Origin: Ferrimonas sediminicola
Lineage (GTDB): Bacteria; Pseudomonadota; Gammaproteobacteria; Enterobacterales; Shewanellaceae
Assembly: GCF_005116715.1 (NCBI RefSeq)
Contig: NZ_SWCI01000009.1
Span: 47,435-111,434, forward strand
Reading direction: 5' to 3'
Length of the DNA: 64,000 bases
Below are positions 8,205 through 16,443 of the stretch, piece by piece. The translations under genes and the position numbers were made by a program. How positions within the stretch are numbered: the first letter of the stretch is position 1; the number at the start of each line of letters is the position of its first letter. Below the pieces are notes generated by a model. The model had not been told where the DNA came from, searched no databases, and saw nothing but the letters and a program-made list of their open reading frames with translations.

Positions 8205-9131
8205 ATGAGCATAGATAGACGTCAGGCCATGGAAAAGATGCTTGGCTTTGCCGGAATGGCCGCGGGAGTCGGGATGGTATCGCCAGCTCTGCTCGCTTCT
8301 GATGTTTGCCCGACGGATGAGGCCATTGGTATAGGTAGTGAGGGAGGTCAACAGCTCGGCAACAGTCTCCTGACGTACGCAAAGCTCGATCCCATCAGAG
8401 TGGCCCGCCATGCTTATGCCGGCTATGCCCGAGGTGGGTGTATGTATGGTGTCTTTGACGCCATCGTCAAGGAGTTGGCCAGTCAGGGCCATGAAGATGC
8501 ATGTCGTTTCTCGGCTATTCCAACAAATATCACCGTGTATGGCGGTGGGGGGGTAAACGGATGGGGGTCAATTTGTGGTTGTGTGAATGCTTCCGCAATG
8601 GCTGTCAACATGTTGGCTGGCGTTGATCGTGCCGCAGTGATTGACGCTGTCTTTCGTTACTACGAAAAGACTCCGATGCCAAGGGGCGATAGCGATTTCC
8701 TCAACTCGATCGGTGCGCCGACACGTCAAGCTGACGATGGCGAGCTGCTCAACGCCGAATTAATTGGCCAGTCAGTTGCCAACTCAATTCTTTGCCATAC
8801 ATCCGTAACCAACTGGTCTGCGGCGAGCAAGTTTGGAGCTAAACACGCCGCTAAATTAGAGCGCTGTGCTCAGATAACCGCAGAAATCGCCTTTATTACT
8901 GTGGAGTTTTTGAATCAATCTTTGGTGGGCACGCTTTCCGCTGAAAGAGGTGCCGAGGGAAATGTAGAGTGTGCAGCTTGTCATAAGCCAACCGCTCTTG
9001 AACCCGATGGATATGTTGCCGCCGATGTGAACGCCAAGGTTGAATGTCAGACTTGCCACTCTTCTCATGAGCAGTTGGGGGGCATCCCCGAACATGCGGA
9101 TGATGGCAGTTGCAATAGTTGCCACAAATAG
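8205..9131 (+). CDS. Split-Soret-type c cytochrome (C_GCAxxG_C_C family), exported
   Basis: A 308-residue protein with an N-terminal export signal; the twin arginine in SIDRRQAMEKM followed by a hydrophobic stretch suggests the Tat route. The middle part has GGCMYGVFDA and ICGCVNASAMAV, the paired cysteine motifs of the C_GCAxxG_C_C/split-Soret cytochrome family. The last 70 residues carry three haem-binding CxxCH motifs (CAACH, CQTCH, CNSCH). It is probably a periplasmic or surface electron-transfer protein. The start at 8205 is preferred over 8199 because GGAGAG at 8193-8198 leaves no spacer for the earlier ATG. It forms a pair with the lipoprotein gene 13 bases downstream. Confidence 0.8.
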   Translation: MSIDRRQAMEKMLGFAGMAAGVGMVSPALLASDVCPTDEAIGIGSEGGQQLGNSLLTYAKLDPIRVARHAYAGYARGGCMYGVFDAIVKELASQGHEDACRFSAIPTNITVYGGGGVNGWGSICGCVNASAMAVNMLAGVDRAAVIDAVFRYYEKTPMPRGDSDFLNSIGAPTRQADDGELLNAELIGQSVANSILCHTSVTNWSAASKFGAKHAAKLERCAQITAEIAFITVEFLNQSLVGTLSAERGAEGNVECAACHKPTALEPDGYVAADVNAKVECQTCHSSHEQLGGIPEHADDGSCNSCHK

Positions 9132-9144
9132 GGGGGGGTGCAGG

Positions 9145-9624
9145 ATGCGAAAGATCATTTTAGTTTCATCTCTAGTTTGGTGGGTAACGGCGTGTGGCTC
9201 CGATGGGAGTGAAACCACGATTCCCGATATTCCGGATGCAAGTGTGACATTGAGCCAGGCTGACAGCATTCGGTTGACTGTTGACTCGGTGAGTCAAGAT
9301 ACCTTGTCCATAAACTTTAGGTTAACCAATGAACAGGGGCAGGTAATCACCGATGCGGCATCTAGCTATGAGGTGATGTATCTTGGTTTTCCAGGACACA
9401 AGGATTCCTCTTTCTCAGTTCCATGGCACGAAGCGAAACGGTTTGTTTGCGACGCCAAAACCACAGGCTGTGATGGAGAGATGATTGAAGTAAGTCAAGG
9501 GGTCTACCAGTTTACACCTGGCAATTTGCCTGACTTTATTGATTCTGTAGAAACATTGAAATATTCCATCACCATTCGTGGTGAATTGGCGAGTAATACA
9601 TTCCAGTTATATACCCTTACCTAA
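9145..9624 (+). CDS. Lipoprotein, possibly related to domain I of OmcA/MtrC-type proteins
   Basis: A 159-residue secreted protein with a lipoprotein signal (MRKIILVSSLVWWVTAC, lipobox cysteine at residue 17). The mature part is beta-rich; IRLTVDSVSQDTLSINFRL followed by TNEQGQVI resembles the N-terminal Greek-key domain of outer-membrane decahaem cytochromes such as OmcA and MtrC, but there are no CxxCH motifs. It directly follows the split-Soret-type cytochrome and is probably co-transcribed, so it may be its surface partner. The family link is by eye only. Confidence 0.65.
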   Translation: MRKIILVSSLVWWVTACGSDGSETTIPDIPDASVTLSQADSIRLTVDSVSQDTLSINFRLTNEQGQVITDAASSYEVMYLGFPGHKDSSFSVPWHEAKRFVCDAKTTGCDGEMIEVSQGVYQFTPGNLPDFIDSVETLKYSITIRGELASNTFQLYTLT

Positions 9625-9640
9625 GGGCTAGGCCGCGGAC

Positions 9641-9675
9641 GTAAGCTTGGCTCAAGGGCCAAGCTTACATCTTTT
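9641..9675 (+). terminator. Terminator after the cytochrome/lipoprotein pair
   Basis: A ten-base perfect stem, GTAAGCTTGG / CCAAGCTTAC, with an eight-base loop, is followed by ATCTTTTGTTT, 16 bases after the lipoprotein stop. Confidence 0.8.
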
Positions 9676-9754
9676 GTTTAAATGGTCGTACGAATAGCGC
9701 CAACCAAGGACAGCTCCAATCATGCGCTTTGGCACCAAAACGGAGACCCTAAAC

Positions 9755-9930
9755 CAAAAGAGGCTAGCTTTAGCCATCCTCTAGCCTTTATCGAGCCAAT
9801 ACCGATGACCTGCAGTTCAGCTCCTACTCCGTTCCCAAATGGGCGCCCCGGATAGCGGTTGCCCGTTGGCGAATCCTGCGCAGGCCGTTGACCTGAGTCC
9901 GCAGCTCCGGCCGGACGAAGGAGAGACAAT
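9755..9930 (-). pseudogene. Remnant of the 3' end of the peroxiredoxin-like gene
   Basis: The plus-strand sequence from the hairpin near 9760 through CAGGCCGTTGACCTGAGTCC to CGGCCGGACGAAGGAG matches, with many substitutions and indels, the 3' end and downstream hairpin of the gene at 11240-11815 (for example CAGGCCGTTGACCAGTGTCC). The frame is destroyed. It is a second example in this region of a partial duplicate keeping only a 3' end. The remaining sequence from 9676 to 10095 shows no gene. Confidence 0.7.
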
Positions 9931-10095
9931 GACAAGGCCCCCATTTTGTGGAAGCCCAACTTTGTCAATCTAGAGGTGTCCAGCAACGGCTGCGCCCTGC
10001 AGCCGATGCCAGCAGGCTGGTCGGCGCCGACCAGTGTCGTTACACAAGGGATAAAACCAAAGCGGGGCGTTAATCTTGAGGCCCTGTGTGATTAT

Positions 10096-10791
10096 CTATG
10101 AACGTTTCACTGCACTGTTTGCAGGGTTAAAGTTCCATAAAATTCCGAGGAAGCCAACAAATGATCCGAGTGCTAAAAATAGTACGCAGAGGAGTTTGGC
10201 GGATTCTTCAAAAATGGCAGAAACTACGGTCCTTGGTTCCTGGGTCGCATCAATAAACGTGTGGATTCCGTAGAAGACAAAACCTATGACAAAGAGCTCG
10301 GGCAACATCTTGCACCTGATTAGACTCGGTAAGATTGATGCCACAATGAGTAACGCTACAACGCCATAGAGTATGACGATGACATCATTCCAGTTCCTGA
10401 ACATGCCGGACTCCATGTATTGACCAAGGACGGAGCCAAAGCGCTCGTGAAACTGAAGCAGTTCATCCAACGCCAGAACTCCGAATCCCAACGTCATGAT
10501 GACCCAAGGCCAGACGTTGGAGTCTTTGGCTCGAATGGTTACCGCCAGCGCGCCCATGGAGAAGGAGCTTGCCATCGCCAGATAGATTGCCGACAGGGCG
10601 GTTATTGCACCGCCTTCGTTTACGAAGTGGTAATCAGGCAGGGTTCCTGATGGGATGGCAAACAGAGCAAGTACGATGTAGGCAAGGGTAGAGAGAGAGA
10701 CAAAAGAGATAATGAGGTTGACGTTGGGAAGCCGTGTCTGCTTTCGATAAGCCACTGCTTCACGCAATCTGTCGCTAAAGTTATTGTCCAT
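10096..10791 (-). CDS. Multispanning membrane protein of unknown function
   Basis: A 231-residue protein with about six hydrophobic segments after a short cytoplasmic N-terminus (MDNNFSDRLREAV). Conserved-looking polar residues lie inside or beside the helices: ALDELLQFHERF (about residue 118), GIHTFIDATQEP, and IFEESAKLL (about 200), a pattern seen in membrane enzymes or channels. I do not recognise the family. The start at 10791 follows AAGGAGCGGG; the frame extends 41 codons further upstream without a better site. It lies between a gene remnant and the peroxiredoxin gene. Confidence 0.7.
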   Translation of the reverse strand: MDNNFSDRLREAVAYRKQTRLPNVNLIISFVSLSTLAYIVLALFAIPSGTLPDYHFVNEGGAITALSAIYLAMASSFSMGALAVTIRAKDSNVWPWVIMTLGFGVLALDELLQFHERFGSVLGQYMESGMFRNWNDVIVILYGVVALLIVASILPSLIRCKMLPELFVIGFVFYGIHTFIDATQEPRTVVSAIFEESAKLLCVLFLALGSFVGFLGILWNFNPANSAVKRS

Positions 10792-11239
10792 GACTGTATC
10801 CCGCTCCTTAGGAATTGATGACTGCGATATGGGTGTCACATGATCTACCCGGTATTCTACTTTGTGCTCTGGTTCAGAACCTGAAAACCACGGCTTTGGA
10901 TTGATCTTGGCCAATACTCAATTAAGCAAACCTCATGCTCACAATTTATGAGTCATCAACCTGCCATCAAACTCAAGTTCGAGTCTGCTGAAACTATCAG
11001 GATAGCCCAGTACTGATATCAAGGCAGAACGGGTGCCTTGAGGTGCCAGCTTCATGACAAGTCGACTGTCCAGGAGCCGGTGTGGAAGCTGCCGCAGCGG
11101 GGGTGGGCCTGGCGGGATCTGGACGCTTGAACCCTACGGTTCAATGTTCGGGGCTTGGCCAGGTCTCGGCGATGCGACGGACTGAAAGGACAGAGGATGG
11201 CAAACGCCATCCTCTTTGCTTAATCGAGCCAATACCGCT
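10792..11239. other. Intergenic region; hairpin downstream of the peroxiredoxin gene
   Basis: No gene is supported. At 11192-11215 a perfect ten-base stem (AGAGGATGGC / GCCATCCTCT, loop AAAC) lies about 25 bases beyond the stop of the leftward peroxiredoxin gene and probably ends its transcript, although the T tract is weak. A degenerate copy of this hairpin is seen near 9760 beside the remnant. Confidence 0.5.
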
Positions 11240-11815
11240 CTAGCTGTAGATCAGCGTCGACTCCGGCCACTGACGGGTGCCTCGAATGGGGTAGTGGTTG
11301 TCCGGATCGCGAATCCAGCGCAGGCCGTTGACCAGTGTCCGCAACTCCGGCCGGACGAAGGGGTTGTTGGAGATATCCACCACATGCAGGTTGCCCTGCT
11401 CGTTGACCACGAACAGGCCGGGTTCGGCGAAGTTGTGGTCGGTCTCCTGGTCGGAGCGGGGCAGGGAGACATAGAGTCCCAGGGCCTCCATCTGTTCCTG
11501 GGTCAGGCCGCAGGCCAGGGGGAAGCTCACCTCCAGTGTCGAGCGGTGATCCAGCAGCTGCTGTTTGGAATCGGCGGAGACGGCGATGATGTCCACGCCG
11601 ATCTCCTTCAGCTCTTCGCGGAACCCTTCCAGCTGGTTCAGGTACCTGGTGCACAGCGGGCAGTGGCGACCGCGGTAGACCAGCACCAGATGCCAGTCGG
11701 TGCCGGTCTCGGGGCGCGGCTGGCCCAGGCGCTGCGGTTCTCCGTCAGGGCGGGTCACAACCAGCTCGGGGAAGGGCTGGCCGGCGGCCAACTTGGTGGT
11801 TGGGGCATGACTCAT
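11240..11815 (-). CDS. Peroxiredoxin-like protein (AhpC/TSA, thioredoxin fold)
   Basis: A 191-residue cytoplasmic protein with a thioredoxin fold. LVLVYRGRHCPLCTRYLNQL (about residues 43-62) places a CPLC motif where the peroxidatic cysteine of AhpC/TSA proteins sits, followed by GVDIIAVSADSKQQL. It probably reduces peroxides or protein disulfides with thiols as the electron source. The start has a good GGAGAGACACC site. It lies 11 bases downstream of mdaB on the same strand, so the two form an oxidative-stress-type operon controlled by the HxlR regulator. Confidence 0.85.
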   Translation of the reverse strand: MSHAPTTKLAAGQPFPELVVTRPDGEPQRLGQPRPETGTDWHLVLVYRGRHCPLCTRYLNQLEGFREELKEIGVDIIAVSADSKQQLLDHRSTLEVSFPLACGLTQEQMEALGLYVSLPRSDQETDHNFAEPGLFVVNEQGNLHVVDISNNPFVRPELRTLVNGLRWIRDPDNHYPIRGTRQWPESTLIYS

Positions 11816-11826
11816 GGTGTCTCTCC

Positions 11827-12405
11827 TTAAAGGATCTGGCTCAGGTGCTGCTGAAAGCGGATGAGATCCTGCTCGGTCTTCGGGTTCTTCATCACATCGA
11901 AGGCGGAAAAGGTGGGCAGGGGCGCCATGCCGAAGAAGCGCAGGTTCATGTGCATGGGGAACATCAGGTCGTCCACGCCCTTGCCCCGGAACAGCTGCTG
12001 GTCCGGGTCGTCAAACGCCGACGCCGGCGCGTTGAAGGTGAGGGAGAGCAGGTAGCGGCTGCCGAGCTTGCCGCCGCTGCCATACTGGCGGCCGGCATCC
12101 TCGCGGCGGCGTCCGTCACCCTCGCACAGGGCGCCCATCATGCCGGCGGTGTAGACCTCATCCATGTACTTCTTGAAGCTCCAGGGGACCCCCATCCAGT
12201 TGACCGGGATCTGCAGGATCACCAGGTCGGCCCACAGGTGCTTGTCGATCTCGGTCTGCACCTCATAGGGGGTGGTCATCACTGTGGTCTGTACCTGGTG
12301 TCCCTTACCTCGGGCCATCTCTGCGGCCAGGTCGATCATGGCGGCACTGAGTTTGCCTTCGGAGAAGGGGTAGGGCTGGTGGGTGTTGATCAGCAAAACG
12401 TTCAT
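11827..12405 (-). CDS. mdaB: NAD(P)H quinone oxidoreductase, MdaB type
   Basis: A 192-residue flavodoxin-fold protein (MdaB of E. coli is 193). The flavin-binding and substrate-loop motifs are all recognisable: [17 protein letters not shown] at the N-terminus, [19 protein letters not shown] (about 56-74), KYGSGG-like QYGSGG, and [14 protein letters not shown] near the C-terminus. It reduces quinones by two electrons with FAD and NAD(P)H in the cytoplasm. The start at 12405 is chosen for homology to the family N-terminus; an in-frame extension to 12477 would run over the promoter. It is divergent from an HxlR regulator, which probably represses it. Confidence 0.88.
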   Translation of the reverse strand: MNVLLINTHQPYPFSEGKLSAAMIDLAAEMARGKGHQVQTTVMTTPYEVQTEIDKHLWADLVILQIPVNWMGVPWSFKKYMDEVYTAGMMGALCEGDGRRREDAGRQYGSGGKLGSRYLLSLTFNAPASAFDDPDQQLFRGKGVDDLMFPMHMNLRFFGMAPLPTFSAFDVMKNPKTEQDLIRFQQHLSQIL

Positions 12406-12448
12406 GGTACTGGTCTCCAATGCGAGGGGGAATGTTGTTCTGATGCGC

Positions 12449-12497
12449 ATTCTGGTATCCTTGGTTACCATCGTCAACCAGTATACTTTTAGTAACC
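12449..12497 (-). promoter_or_regulatory. Divergent mdaB/hxlR promoter region with candidate operator
   Basis: On the minus strand TTGACG (plus positions 12472-12477) and CAGAAT (12449-12454) are spaced by 17 bases and fit a sigma-70 promoter for mdaB. On the plus strand TATACT at 12482-12487 is a likely -10 for the regulator. The inverted pair GGTTAC (12463-12468) and GTAACC (12492-12497) straddles both and is a candidate HxlR operator. Confidence 0.55.
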
Positions 12498-12512
12498 ACG
12501 CAAGGAGAGGTC

Positions 12513-12872
12513 ATGACCCAGGCCAGAGTGACTCAGGATCAGCAGGGGCGAAAGCAGGCGCTTGCCCCCTGTCTGGAGCCTTGTCCCATCGAACGGGGGA
12601 TGAGGATCATCGGCGGCAAATGGAAGGGGTCGATACTGTGGCACCTGAAAGAGGGGCCGGTTCGCTTCAACGATCTGGCCCGTATCCTCGGTGGTGCCAG
12701 CAAGAAGATGGTCAATCAGAGGCTCAAGGAGATGGAGGAGCAAGGCCTGGTGCGACGTCAGGTGCTCAGTGACCGCCCCATTGCCGTGGCCTACGAGATA
12801 ACCGAGTTCGGCCGCTCGTCGCTGGCGGTGTTGGAGCAGTTGAAGAGCTGGGCCGAGGCGCACGGCATATAG
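12513..12872 (+). CDS. HxlR-family winged-helix transcriptional regulator
   Basis: A 119-residue DNA-binding protein. CPIERGMRIIGGKWKGSILW (about 25-44) followed by LKEGPVRFNDLARIL and KMVNQRLKEMEEQGLV is the full HxlR signature. An N-terminal cysteine pair (CLEPC, residues 19-23) just before the domain is of the kind that senses electrophiles or quinones in this family, which fits the divergent quinone reductase. Start after AAGGAGAGGTC. Confidence 0.92.
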   Translation: MTQARVTQDQQGRKQALAPCLEPCPIERGMRIIGGKWKGSILWHLKEGPVRFNDLARILGGASKKMVNQRLKEMEEQGLVRRQVLSDRPIAVAYEITEFGRSSLAVLEQLKSWAEAHGI

Positions 12873-13092
12873 AGGTCAGGGTCCCGGGTCGCTGACGGCC
12901 TCTGCGGCCGCCTTGGGCGGGCTGCTGCCCCCTCTCGTTATCCAGAGGGTTGCCCTCCTCGGCCAAGCCGGCGGCCATCCCGTCGCCTCAGAGTGAAATT
13001 TTTCCCCGGAAAACCTGGGAGATTGCTCCATTTTCTTCTCCTGTCGACCGGTTAAAGTCCTAGGCCAAATTCAGTTCACCTGCGCCTAAACT

Positions 13093-14058
13093 ATGACGAC
13101 CCCTCTGGCCCCGTTTCAACAGCTCCAGCACCACATGAATCAATCGGTGATCGGGCAGACCGACTTGACCCAGGCCCTGCTTATCGCCTTGCTGACAAAC
13201 GGCAACCTGCTGCTGGAGGGGATGCCTGGCACGGCCAAGACCCGGGCCATCAAGAGCCTGGCGCGGGCGATGCGGGTCGACTTCGGCCGCATCCAGTTCA
13301 CCCCTGACCTACTGCCCTCCGACATCACCGGAACCGAGGTGTATCAGCAGTCCTCTGGACAGCACCGGCTCCAGTTTCAGCCCGGTCCCGTCTTTAACAA
13401 CCTGCTCCTGGCCGATGAGATCAACCGGGCGCCCGCCAAGGTTCAGGCGGCGCTGCTGGAAGCGATGGAGGAGCGCCAGGTGACGGTCGCCGGGCGTACC
13501 CACAGGTTGCCGGAGCTGTTTCTGGTCCTGGCGACCCAGAACCCCCTGGAGCAGGAGGGGACCTACCCGCTGCCGGAGGCCCAGTTGGACCGCTTCCTGA
13601 TGAAGGTGATGCTTCCCTACCCCGATGAGCAATCTGAGGCGGCGATCATCGACCTGGTGCATCGCGAGGAGGGGAGCAAGGGAGCAACCCTGGCGCTGAC
13701 GCCTGGCTGGCTGGAACTTGGCCGCAAGGCGGTGCAGCAGGTTCATGTCAGTGAGGCGATCACCCAGTACATCGTCGGCCTGGTGATGCTGACCCGGGAG
13801 CCGGAGCGGCTGGCAGACTCTCCGTTGAAGGGGTGGCTGCTGGCGGGGGTCAGCCCTCGGGCCAGCGTGGCTCTCCACCGCTGTGCCAGGGCCCACGCCT
13901 TCCTGCAGGGAAAGAGGTTTGTCGATCCCGATGATATTCGGGCCGTGGTGCACCGGGTACTGCGTCACCGCCTGCTGCTCAGCTATGACGCCAGGATTCA
14001 GGGTGTCACTGCCGACCAGATCATCGATGAGCTGTTGCTCCAGGCCGTGGTGGCCTGA
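13093..14058 (+). CDS. MoxR-family AAA+ ATPase
   Basis: A 321-residue MoxR ATPase. Walker A GMPGTAKT lies at about 40-47, Walker B LLADEINRAPAKVQAALLEAM near 110, and sensor 1 ATQNPLEQEGTYPLPEAQLDRF near 150. MoxR proteins act as chaperone-like remodelling ATPases for adjacent von Willebrand factor A proteins. It is first in a seven-gene block with DUF58, DUF4381 and BatA-D proteins that shares overlapping or nearly overlapping stops and starts. No strong ribosome-binding site precedes the ATG. Confidence 0.93.
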   Translation: MTTPLAPFQQLQHHMNQSVIGQTDLTQALLIALLTNGNLLLEGMPGTAKTRAIKSLARAMRVDFGRIQFTPDLLPSDITGTEVYQQSSGQHRLQFQPGPVFNNLLLADEINRAPAKVQAALLEAMEERQVTVAGRTHRLPELFLVLATQNPLEQEGTYPLPEAQLDRFLMKVMLPYPDEQSEAAIIDLVHREEGSKGATLALTPGWLELGRKAVQQVHVSEAITQYIVGLVMLTREPERLADSPLKGWLLAGVSPRASVALHRCARAHAFLQGKRFVDPDDIRAVVHRVLRHRLLLSYDARIQGVTADQIIDELLLQAVVA

Positions 14059-14061
14059 ACC

Positions 14062-14970
14062 GTGGCGGGAAACATCCATGTGAGCCTTGCCGAACTGATG
14101 GCGCTGGAGGAGGCGGCCAAGTCTCTTGGCGCCAAGGCGCCCGCCCCGGTCAGTTGGCTTCACCCCGGAGCCCACCGCTCCCGGCTGTTGGGGCAGGGTA
14201 GCACTTTCGAAGAGATGCGCCCCTATCAGCATGGGGACGACATCCGCGCCCTGGACTGGAAGCTGACCCTCAGGGCTGGGCGGCCCTATGTTCGCCTCTG
14301 CAGTGAAGAGAGGGAGCGAAGGGTGCTGTTGGTGGTGGACCAGCGGCAGTCGATGTTTTTCGGCAGCCAGGGCAAAACCAAGTCGGTCATCGCCGCGGAA
14401 GCGGCGGCATTGTGTGCCTGGGCCTGCCGTCACCAGGGCGATCGGGTGGCGGCTCTCATCTTTAACGACAGGCGCAGCGAGATGTTTGCTCCCGGCAGCA
14501 GCCGCCTGCACCTGAGCCGGGCGCTGGCGGCGCTGGCGGGATTCAACCAGGAGCTGACGGCGGTAGCGGGGGGCGGCGGACAGACGCTGACCCCCTGGCT
14601 GAGCAGGATTGCTTCCCGGGTGACAAGAGGATGGTTGCTGATCCTCATCAGCGACGGCCTGGGCTGGGGCGACGAAGACACCCAACTGCTGAAGCCGTTG
14701 ACCAGCGACAACCAGGTGGTGATGCTGCAGATCAGCGACCCGCTGGAGCGGCAACTGCCCCAGATGGATAACCTTGTGGTCAGCGACGGTGATCGTCAAC
14801 TCAGGTTTGACGGGGGCGGCCCTGTGGCGAGTGCGTACCGTCGCCGTTGGCTTCGCTTCGACGCCCGGTTCAGCCTCCTGGCGGACACCCTGCCCATGAC
14901 CAGGATCGCCGTCACCACCACCCAGCCGACAGACCTCCAGCTCCGCGCCAGCCTGGGGACAGGCCGTTGA
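14062..14970 (+). CDS. DUF58 domain protein (Bat operon)
   Basis: A 302-residue protein starting with GTG three bases after the MoxR stop. GQGSTFEEMRPYQHGDDIRALDWKLT (about 49-74) is the defining DUF58 motif, followed by a VWA-like half with LVVDQRQSMFFGS (a degenerate metal-site DxSxS) and LILISDGLGWGD. It is a probable partner or substrate of the MoxR ATPase. No membrane segments are evident. Confidence 0.92.
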   Translation: MAGNIHVSLAELMALEEAAKSLGAKAPAPVSWLHPGAHRSRLLGQGSTFEEMRPYQHGDDIRALDWKLTLRAGRPYVRLCSEERERRVLLVVDQRQSMFFGSQGKTKSVIAAEAAALCAWACRHQGDRVAALIFNDRRSEMFAPGSSRLHLSRALAALAGFNQELTAVAGGGGQTLTPWLSRIASRVTRGWLLILISDGLGWGDEDTQLLKPLTSDNQVVMLQISDPLERQLPQMDNLVVSDGDRQLRFDGGGPVASAYRRRWLRFDARFSLLADTLPMTRIAVTTTQPTDLQLRASLGTGR

Positions 14971-15470
14971 ACCGGTTTGGCCTGGGGTGGGGCAACCCCA
15001 AGTTGGATCCCTTCGTCGAAACACCGCCTCCGCCGGAGCTGGCCTGGCAGCTTCATGGCTATGGCTGGTGGGTGCTGGCGCTGTGCCTGGCGGCCGTCAC
15101 CGCCCGGTGGGCGCGGAACAGCTACCTGAGATACCGTGCGAACCGATATCGGCGTCAGGCCCTGGCCTGGCTCGATGCCCTGCCTCCCTACCGTGTCGCA
15201 AGCCCCAGACCGGAGTACGCCAGGGTTCCCGCCCTGCTGCGTAAAGTGGCCCTCTGCAGCGACGGTCGCCGTGAGGTGGCCCCTCTGTCGGGCCGGGACT
15301 GGGAGGCCTGGTTGGACAGCCGCTGTCCGGGTTGTGACTTTGCAGGCCGCGCCCACGGACTGCTGTACCGGCTGGCCTATATGCCCGATCCCCTCAGTGA
15401 GATTGAGATGACTCAACTGCTGGGTCAGGTCCGAAATTGGGTTCGCGATCACAGGAGGAGAGATGTTTGA
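14967..15470 (+). CDS. DUF4381 family membrane protein (Bat operon)
   Basis: A 167-residue protein with one transmembrane segment (WWVLALCLAAVTARW, about 34-48) preceded by the proline-rich PFVETPPPPELAW typical of DUF4381. The start is the TTG at 14967 that overlaps the upstream TGA, a translationally coupled arrangement; a longer frame upstream lies inside the DUF58 gene. Its role is unknown beyond its constant association with MoxR and VWA proteins. Confidence 0.85.
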   Translation: MNRFGLGWGNPKLDPFVETPPPPELAWQLHGYGWWVLALCLAAVTARWARNSYLRYRANRYRRQALAWLDALPPYRVASPRPEYARVPALLRKVALCSDGRREVAPLSGRDWEAWLDSRCPGCDFAGRAHGLLYRLAYMPDPLSEIEMTQLLGQVRNWVRDHRRRDV

Positions 15471-16443
15471 GCTTGGCCATCCATGGGCGCTGCTGCTACT
15501 GCCACTGCCGTTGCTGGTTCAGTACTGCTGCCGTCCGTTTGAGATCAGGGAGGAGAGCCTGCGCTTTCCGCTGTTTGACGAACTGGCGTGCCTTCACCGA
15601 GGGCTTGGTGGTGTCGCCAGGGTGGTGCCCGGGCAAGCCTCGGTGCAACAGGTGGTGGTTGTGACTGGCTGGGTGGCACTGTGCCTGAGCCTGGCGAAGC
15701 CGCTCTGGCTGGCACCGCCGGTAGCGCTGCCGGTGGCGGCGCGGGAGATCATGGTGGCCATCGATCTCTCCCGCTCCATGAATGAAACCGATTTTGTCGA
15801 GGGAGAGAGAACAATGGACCGGGTCCAGGGGGTCAAGGAGATGATGGCCCGTTTTGCCCAGGCGCGTCGCGATGATCGGCTGGGGCTGATCCTGTTTGCC
15901 GACCAGCCATTCCTGCAAACCCCCTTCACCGACAGCCTGGATGCCTGGCTGCAGCTGCTGATGAGCAGTGAACAGGGGATGGCCGGCTCCATGACCGCCA
16001 TTGGGGATGCCATCGGCCTGGCGGTCCATGCCTTTCAGCAGGCCAGGACCGGCAACCGGGTGTTGGTGCTGATCACCGACGGCAAGGACAACGCGTCGAT
16101 GGTGCCCCCCCTGGAGGCGGCCCAGTTGGCCGCCAGGCACCGTATCCGCATCCACACCATCGCCATTGGCGACCCCGGATCCGGCGACCAAAACCAGCCT
16201 GATTTCCGCCAGTTGGCGGAGATCGCCAGCATCACCGGTGGCCGGGACTTTCGCGCCGCCGATCGCAACCAGTTGCTGGCCATCAATGCCGAGCTGAACC
16301 GGCTGGAGCCGAGCCTGCGGGGCCGCCGTGTCCACCGGCCGAAACACAGCCTGCACCATTGGCCCCTCAGCCTGTGGCTGGCGGTGTCATTGCCTCTTAT
16401 GGGGCTGTCAGGGTGGCGGCAGCGGGGCCGGGCCGATGGTTGA
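15463..16443 (+). CDS. VWA domain membrane protein, BatA type
   Basis: A 326-residue protein: two N-terminal membrane segments, a von Willebrand factor A domain with the MIDAS motif DLSRSMN (about residue 101) and LVLITDGKDNAS (about 196), and a C-terminal membrane helix. This is the BatA architecture. It overlaps the preceding gene by eight bases. It is implicated in stress resistance or membrane-complex assembly in other bacteria; the mechanism is not established by the sequence. Confidence 0.92.
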   Translation: MFELGHPWALLLLPLPLLVQYCCRPFEIREESLRFPLFDELACLHRGLGGVARVVPGQASVQQVVVVTGWVALCLSLAKPLWLAPPVALPVAAREIMVAIDLSRSMNETDFVEGERTMDRVQGVKEMMARFAQARRDDRLGLILFADQPFLQTPFTDSLDAWLQLLMSSEQGMAGSMTAIGDAIGLAVHAFQQARTGNRVLVLITDGKDNASMVPPLEAAQLAARHRIRIHTIAIGDPGSGDQNQPDFRQLAEIASITGGRDFRAADRNQLLAINAELNRLEPSLRGRRVHRPKHSLHHWPLSLWLAVSLPLMGLSGWRQRGRADG

